Below are positions 51,395 through 60,300 of a DNA stretch of 64,000 nt, one piece after another; within the stretch, counting starts at the first letter, position 1; the number at the start of each line of letters is the position of its first letter. A model generated the notes under the pieces. That model did no database searches. It was given only the letters and a program-made list of their open reading frames with translations, and had not been told where the DNA came from. The stretch is from positions 27,122,336 to 27,186,335 of the forward strand of contig CM037460.1 of the NCBI GenBank assembly GCA_021014325.1, read 5' to 3'. This DNA comes from Plazaster borealis (lineage: Eukaryota > Echinodermata > Asteroidea > Forcipulatida > Labidiasteridae). The translations under genes were made by a program, and so were the position numbers.

Positions 51395-54300
51395 GTATGT
51401 ACAAACCTTTAATATGAGATACTAAAAATGTTCACTTATTGGGTGAGTTTTTGCAAATTTATCGATAAAGTTAGTGCAGACTGTGAACTGCAGTGAGTGT
51501 GTACACTGTTGAACTTTTTTAGTTTTAATTCAAATTGAACGTCCCGTTTACGTACACCGCACCTGTACGGTGCATGCAGACTTCCCATTGCCATCAAATA
51601 TTAATGAGACTAGCTGTTTTTGCCAGTTGGAACGCCGTATATTTCTACACTTATTTAGTCATTAAAATATTATTTCTAAAACTATAAGAAACTACATTTA
51701 ACATGTTTAAATTTACAGACTGCAAACTGCAAGTATCACTAGTCAGTAGCTATGTTAGAGGTCGCGCGATATTGACATTTTCTATTCTGGCCGCACACAA
51801 AAAAGAGGTTTTTCAAATTAATGTTACTTCGACCTAACATACTCATACTGTCTGAGCTTCAAATTACTCCTGTAGGTCAATAAAACTCTCTTCTTTCATA
51901 ATCCTTTTGAAAAAAGGCACAGATTTACCTCACTTTTTCAAGCATCAAAAAGATTCAGAGCATGGTCACCGACGCGACTACCGCGAGCGCAGCCATTTTT
52001 GAACTTTTTCGAAAGAAAAATTTGGTCACCGTTTTTCAATAAATACCGCCCTCTCTTGACTTCTACCCCCAAAATAACGCCATCTATTGATTGAAAGAGG
52101 ATTAGGAAGGTTACGGTGCTTTTTTCCCCGTCTCAATCAGTGAAGAAATAAGGTTTTTATGTATTTTTTTACCATTTTGGGCCAAATTTTGACTAAATTT
52201 CCCATTTTAAAGGAATGTATACATTCAGCGACGGTGGGGTATGCTGTCAAACCTATATCAGTTTAATCCTTGTCCATTTTTGAGTATGAAAAGTTGGATT
52301 TTGTTCCAGCGCGAGGTCGCGCATGCAATTTATGGAGGTTTTAATTAAACCAAGTACTCGGTAAAATCTCATTTTTTTAACCTTTGAGTGCGCGTTAGGG
52401 ATAGGGCTGGTAAGCTTTAGTAGTGTGGGTGGTCTCAATTTAACAATTTCTGTACCTCAGTCGGCGGCCAGAAGGGTGCCGCGTGTTTGTTGTCTTTTGG
52501 AAGGCATAACTCATTAACGAAAGCACCCATGACAATGGGGTTTGCACCATTGAATTTCTCCTGAAGAGACCTTTAATTTGATGTAAAATTTTAATATATT
52601 TGATAAAAAGAAATTTTTACTATAACATAGCTATAGTCAGTTAGTAAATCATAAAAAATGGGGCGCTAATTTATAATTAATAATACTCAGTATTATAGTC
52701 CTTTCAAAAAAGCATTTGCGGTCGTACTACTACTAGTGCCCCAACGAAACTCTGTCTGTTCCGACTCGTACGCAATTTGCTATGATTTTCAGAATACCCA
52801 GCCACAAAAAATGCCCCAGATAATGGATGATCTATACTGCGACGACGGTAGGGCACCCGTCTATTCGATAGCTCAATATTAATACAAGAGTTAGGGTGGA
52901 ATTAGAACTGTGAGGTTTGTTCCACTATTGTCTCCACGGATGATAGCGGAACGAACCTCATAACTAGGAGTATAGGGTGGAATATTGACATCGTTTCTCT
53001 GATTGCGGACTTAAAAATCATCAATTTGGAGCAAAAAAATGATTGTGAGTACAATTAAATGCCTGATGTTGCATCTTTGACATATTGAGAAGCCATTGGG
53101 CGATTTTCAAGCTATTTTGTTTTTTCTTTTTGTCATTTTGGGGCATTCTTTGTGACTGGTTGTTCGGAAAATCATAGCAAATTGCCGTATGCGCCGGAAC
53201 GTACAGAGTTTCGTTGGGGTGCTAGTACAACCGCAGATGTCAATTTTTTTTAAAGGAATACAGCGCCCCAGTTACTGGGTCTAGTAAGTATTTGTATTGT
53301 CTTTAAGTTTTACTTTCAGTTGGACATTGAACGACTTTATTGTTTTGATTGGGCAGTGGTGCACGATCTTTCCTGAAAATTATTTTATAAGAGAGCATCC
53401 ATGATTCTTCCTTTAATTTTCAGAGTCTTCCAGGTGGATGTTCTAACACCTTACGCAGATGGATTCCACGGCTCACCTCACAGTCAACGTCACGTCAGAG
53501 ACTGCCAGCCAATCAAATATGCCAACTCTACCATCGAGTCACAGAAATCCCATGGAGTTGGTGCCCCCCACGTCACTCTACCCATCGCAACAACTAGACA
53601 GTTCATGGACACCTCAACGTATTTTAGAACTTCCTTTGGTCATTTGACAGTTGTGAACGATCCCCTGCGGACTTTGTCGGTGCTGGAGCCCTTTGAAAAA
53701 GGCGGCTGTTCCTTAGGATTAAGAGTTCCTGTAACTAGGTCTCGATTACAAAAAAACTGTCTGTTGGCAACAAATGCCGGATTCTTCAACACCCACACCG
53801 GTGATTGCTATGGAAATGTTGTGAGTGAAGGGAGGCTTGTTAAAAATGGACGAGGGGTACAGAATGCCCATTTTGGCATCAGAGCCGACGGGAGTTTAGT
53901 TTTTGGGTAAGATTTTATTACGGGTTACCAATTTTTAATTTTTTATTTATGAAATTGTTTCAATAGACCCCTTGCATATGACGTCACACTCTCAAAAAGC
54001 ACCTTCACTGAGGCCAAAGGAGGCAAATTTTTGCTGTTCTTTGTGTGTAAAAACGTGCACGTGACCTCAGCGTCCCTGTAGTGTTTCGCTTTATAAATGC
54101 AAGGGGTCTTTTGAGAAAGAGGTAATTTCTCACTAAAATAATAAAAGACTTCAGGCCTGAAGCCTTTTATTCCACACAAATTTGTACAACAAGGGTGTTT
54201 TTCTTTCACCATTTTCTTGCAACTTCGATGACCAATTGAGCCCAAATTTTCACAGGCTTGTTATTTTATGCATATGTTGGGATACACTAAGTGAGAACAC

Positions 54301-57300
54301 TGGTTATTGACAATTACCAAACGTGTTCAGTGCCTTTAAATCAGACCGAATTATCCAGTAAGCCCTGATTAATACACAAAAATCAACACTAATAGCATAA
54401 AGTACACAAAACTCGATACAGGATCTGTGGACCTATAACTGGTATGGCTGTCCTTGATTAGCAAGACTCCAATTTAGGGGGAAAATCCAAAAGACCACAG
54501 GGCCTGTAGGTTACAATATTTACTGGACCAGCATTTATTTTACAAGACCAGAATGTAATGAGAGAGAACTTTCTACACTTTTTGAAAAGTACACGTTAGT
54601 TGTTTACTGTTTTTATTTGAACAAGCATTAAGAAAATATCTCATTAATTTTTTCATGCTTCAATACTTAACACAATTGAAAGATATTTAAAGATATTAGT
54701 ACACAGTGAGGTACTTTTAGTCAATTCAAAAACACAAGACCACCTGAGTTGTCTGGTCATGAGTTTACTGGCCCGAGGCTAAAATCACTGGCCTCGTGCC
54801 GGCAGTCCAGTGTTAATTTTGAGCCCTGATTAGGATTTATGATTTTTATCCTCTTGATTAACCTCAATCTTTAATGGTTTAACCCTCAGGTACCTTTCAG
54901 AGTTTGATCTTCTTGATGAGGAGAATCCATTTCTTCAGGTGGTAGGGGGTGTAGGATGGCTTTTGAGGGATGGAGAAGTTTACGTGGAGGAGAGCAAGAA
55001 AGTAGAGTGTAAAAACTCAGAGGAAACAGGTAAAGACTCCAAGTCGATCATTTCAATATGATTCCTGGGAATGGTTGTAAAGGGTCTGTATACATTTGGT
55101 AATGACTCGGAAAATTAATGGCAATAAAAACTTACTTGGTAAAGAAGTACACATTAGCGGCAGCTTTTGATAGTATAATGCATTTTGAGAAACTTTTCAC
55201 TTTGAAGTACTGCGGTTATGGACAATTATATCACTTTTTATCCCCCAAAATTTGAATCTGAGAAGCGTTATTGACAGTAACGTTTCTCAGATTGTGTATT
55301 CCAACTGCAAATTATTCTTCCTGCGTGGACATAATCGCTCCAAATTTTCGGCAGTATCTCAAAAAACGCTACCACCTTTTGGAATGAATTTTCACTGGTT
55401 AGTTTTATAGTATATATCTACAACTATAAAGGATTGAAACAAACAGTGGGTTCAAATTACCAAACGTATACAATCCCTTTAAGGGACAGGATTTTAGTCT
55501 TGCATGGCAGGGCAGAGAGACAACGCTGAAAAAAGGTTCTCCTTTCAGAATTTTTTTCTGAACTCGGGCAATAACAGCTTAAAAAACCCAACTGTTTATG
55601 TTATAGTTTTGATCTTCACTACTTGACCTCCTGTTACAGTGTTTCAAGAAAATAACCACAAGAGCCCAGGGCTTGTAGTTTCTAAATTTTAATAGACCAA
55701 AAATTGTTTACATAACATATTGATATTATTTTTGTTTCTTAAATCTGGTAAATGACTGACTTTGTAGGAAAATGAGGTTTGGATTTGAAACCTCAGAACA
55801 AATCACCAGTATAATAGATGTTAAATTTGCATCGGGGATAAAGAATATTGCTATTTGGTTTTACCCGTACACCGATGTGTGTAAAGCACTGTATACTCAG
55901 TACTTTCCCGAGTCCTGTGAAAAGTAGTTAGAGGCAGTTCGAATCCTATATAGGAACTGCCTCTAGCTGCCGGGCAATCTCGGTGGTCTAGTTGGTAAGA
56001 CATCTGCTCTAGAAGCAAAGGTCGTGGGTTCGAATCCCACCCGAGTAATATGCCTGTGATTTTTTTCACAGGACTCGGGAAAGTACTGAGTATACAGTGC
56101 TTTACACACATCGGTGTACGGGTAAAACCAAATAACAATATTCTTTATCCCTGATGCAAATTTAACATCTATTAAATTGTTGCGGTCCCCGCTGCTAAAA
56201 TATAGGATTCGAACTGCCTCTAGCTACCGGGCAATCTCGATGGTCTAGTTGGTAAGACATCTGCTCTAGAGGCAAAGGTCGTGGGTTCGAATCCCACCAG
56301 AGTAATATGCCTGTGATTTTTTTCACAGGACTCTGGGAAAGTACTGAGTATACAGTGCTTTACACACATCGGTGTACGGGTAAAACCAAATAACAATAAA
56401 TCACCAGTAGTCAATAAGTTAACTTTAAGAGTAGATGACAAATCTGATTAGTGGTCATGGGCATCCAAGCTCTGTCCAGCGGTCCAAGGGCATCTAAGCT
56501 TTGTCCAGTAGTCCGACGGGCGTCCAAGCTCTGACCAGTGGTCTGGTCCAGGGGCATCTAAGCTCTGACCAGCAGTTTGGTCCAGGGGCATCCAAGCTCT
56601 GCCCAGCAGTCCCATGGGCATCCAAGCTCTGACAAGTGGTCCAGGGGCATCAAAGCTCTAACCAGTGGTCCAGGGGCATCAAAGCTCTGACCAGTGGTCC
56701 AGGGGCATCCAAGCTCTGACCAGTGGTCCAGGGGCATCCAAGCTCTGACCAGTGGTCCAGGGGCATCCAAGCTCTGACCAGTGGTCCAGGGGCATCCAAG
56801 CTCTGACCAGTGGTCCAGGGGCATCCAGGCTCTGACCAGTGGTCCAGGGGCATCCAAGCTCTTACTAGTGGTCCAGGGGCATCCAGGCTCTGACCAGTGG
56901 TCCGGGGGAATCCAAGCTCTGACCAGTGGTCCAGGGGCATCCAAGCTCTGACCAGTGGTCCAGGGGCATCCAAGCTCTTACTAGTGGTCCAGGGGCATCC
57001 AAGCTCTGACCAGTGGTCCAGGGGCATCAAAGCTCTGACCAGTGGTCCAGGGGCATCCAAGCTCTGACCAGTGGTCCAGGGGCATCAAAGCTCTGACCAG
57101 TGGTCCAGGGGCATCCAAGCTCTGACCAGTGGTCCGGGGGCATCCAAGCTCTGACCAGTGGTCCAGGGGCATCCAAGCTCTGACCACTGGTCCAGGGGCA
57201 TCCAAGCTCTTACTAGTGGTCCAGGGGCATCCAGGCTCTGACCAGTGGTCCGGGGGAATCCAAGCTCTGACCAGTGGTCCAGGGGCATCCAAGCTCTTAC

Positions 57301-60300
57301 TAGTGGTCCAGGGGCATCCAGGCTCTGACCAGTGGTCCAGGGGCATCAAAGCTCTGACCAGTGGTCCAGGGGCATCCAAGCTCTGACCAGTGGTCCAGGG
57401 GCATCAAAGCTCTGACCAGTGGTCCACAAGCTCTTACTAGTGGTCCAGGGGCATCCAAGCTCTGACCAGTGGTCCAGGGGCATCAAAGCTCTGACCAGTG
57501 GTCCAGGGGCATCATCTAAGCTCTGACCAGTGGTCCAGGGGCATCCAAGCTCTGACCACTGGCCCAGGGGCATCAAAGCTCTGACCAGTGGTCCAGGGGC
57601 ATCCAAGCTCTGACCAGTGGTCCAGGGGCATCCAAGCTCTGACCAGTGGTCCAGGGGCATCCAAGCTCTGACCAGTGGTCCAGGGGCATCCAAGCTCTGA
57701 CCAGTGGTCCAGGGGCATCCAAGCTCTGACCAGTGGCCCAGGGGCATCAAAGCTCTGACCAGTGGTCCAGGGGCATCCAAGCTCTGACCAGTGGTCCAGG
57801 GGCATCCAAGCTCTGACCAGTGGTAGCTCTGACCAGTGGTCCAGGGGCATCCAAGCTCTGACCAGTGGTCCAGGGGCATCAAAGCTCTGACCAGTGGTCC
57901 AGGGGCATCCAAGCTCTGACCAGTGGTCCGGGGGCATCCAAGCTCTGACCAGTGGTCCAGGGGCATCCAAGCTCTGACTACTGGTCCAGGGGCATCCAAG
58001 CTCTTACTAGTGGTCCAGGGGCATCCAGGCTCTGACCAGTGGTCCGGGGGAATCCAAGCTCTGACCAGTGGTCCAGGGGCATCCAAGCTCTTACTAGTGG
58101 TCCAGGGGCATCCAGGCTCTGACCAGTGGTCCAGGGGCATCAAAGCTCTGACCAGTGGTCCAGGGGCATCCAAGCTCTGACCAGTGGTCCAGGGGCATCA
58201 AAGCTCTGACCAGTGGTCCAGGGGCATCCAAGCTCTTACTAGTGGTCCAGGGGCATCCAAGCTCTGACCAGTGGTCCAGGGGCATCAAAGCTCTGACCAG
58301 TGGTCCAGGGGCATCATCTAAGCTCTGACCAGTGGTCCAGGGGCATCCAAGCTCTGACCACTGGCCCAGGGGCATCAAAGCTCTGACCAGTGGTCCAGGG
58401 GCATCCAAGCTCTGACCAGTGGTCCAGGGGCATCCAAGCTCTGACCAGTGGTCCAGGGGCATCCAAGCTCTGACCAGTGGTCCAGGGGCATCCAAGCTCT
58501 GACCAGTGGTCCAGGGGCATCCAAGCTCTGACCAGTGGTCCATGCGCATCCAAGCTCTGACTAGTGGTCTGTGGGCATCCAGGCTCTGACCAGTGGTCCA
58601 GGGGCATCCAAGCTCTGACCAGTGGTCCAGGAGCATCAAAGCTCTGACCAGTGGTCCAGGGGCATCCAAGCTCTGACCAGTGGTCCATGCGCATCCTACA
58701 AAAATTTAAAAAGTAATTTTACACTTTTACCACACTCCTATGTTCTTTGTTCCTTTTAGGTTCAATAGATTCTTTTTTTAATGTGGTTGCGGCCAGGATA
58801 GCTGTAGGAAGCGACAAAGAGGGGCACGTTATCATTGCTCATGTGGACGGCAAGTCTGACTCGACAGGGTGAGGTCATTTTCTTAGAAAGCCATATGCGT
58901 GGAGGTAGTTGGAGGTAATTGCCTCAGTTGCCTCCGTGAAGTATCAGGCCTGTTGTTGCATGATGTGAGAATGCTATTATAGGATGTGGATAAGGGGCCT
59001 CAGGTTTGCGTAGTCGTATCTTTCCTCGCCTAGGACCCTGGTTCAAATCCCACCGGGGGCACTTTGTGCATTGGGTTTTCAGTCCCTACCTGATTGCGTG
59101 GGTTTGCCCTGGAATAACTCTCTGGGGTTTTCCTACCACATCTAAAACTAAAACTGAAACTTCCTTCCTTGTCTCTCTGTGGGGTTCTTGGCTAGTACAG
59201 TGATTAATTTCGCTTTTCTGAGAGTCCTTGGCTTCACAACCAGAATTAATTAATGAAATGAAAAATGAACTGAAATTATAGGAAATATGTCTTTGCACTG
59301 ATACAACGATTGTGTAACAAATTGTTGCAAGTGTCAGTTTATAGACCATGTCACCTTTATCTACAAAAAAGTCACCTTGTACATTCCAGGGCATTTCCTG
59401 GCAGGCAAAATACTACACTGGTCATATGGGAAATTTTACATTTTGTGTCGTAGTTTCCACATCATTTCAAGAGTTATCAAAATAACAGCTGAACAAGTTT
59501 TGAGATGTGCCCCCTTTCGTCATAGCAAAAGTTGATGAAAGTTAAACGTTGCAATCTCCATGAAATATTAAGATTTTATGTGATTGTATGTGTTTCATTG
59601 GGCTGACAATTTTGCCTGCAAAAAGTCCAGGCTCTGTGGCTCTTTTGTAAACATGTGATGTCACAGGTCACATGGTCTACAGGCCTCGAATTACAACTTT
59701 TTTTAGGGCAAGGCCACTTTGGCCTTGGAGCAAGCCACATTTTGGAGGGCACCAAGGCCAGTAGATAGGGCACCAAGGCCAAAAAATGTAAAAATAGAAA
59801 AGGCACGAAGGCCATTAAATTATAAAACCATAATGCATGACTTCTTTGGGGCTATTAATTAAAAAAATGCTATCTTTATTGAACAAGTTTCGTTACCCTT
59901 TAAAAAAAAAAAATATTAAATTGTAAATTTGGGTGGTAAACCAAATGAAAAAATTTACATGAATAAGATATTGATAAATCATATATTATTCATAAACAAA
60001 TCATAAGAACTATAAAGTCAGCAGATGTCAACAGACTTTCCAGGTTTAATAGAACACTATACCCACTCCTAAGGGTAAAAAACCAGGTCATAAAACCACG
60101 GCGCACACGCTTGTCTTGTGAGCAAGAGTATTACAAATTAAAACAATGATTCACAAATTTCATAGAATTAAGATAAGACGTAATTGGATCTCAATAGGAG
60201 TGTCAATCATTCTCCCAGGACAGGGCTGGATAGTGTCTGGGGCTAACATTAAATAAAGAATCTTTTTTTCTTCTACTGTCGGCTTCGTTTTGGTAGAAAA

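Noticed and set aside
55975..56060. A functional tRNA gene
   Set aside because: The acceptor stem is bulged, the anticodon stem mismatched, and the flanks repeat at several loci, so it is a SINE head.
57346..58173. 275-codon minus-strand open frame and its neighbours in the repeat array
   Set aside because: Produced by a 29-bp tandem unit without minus-strand stops in any frame; no start context, no domain, all three frames equally open.
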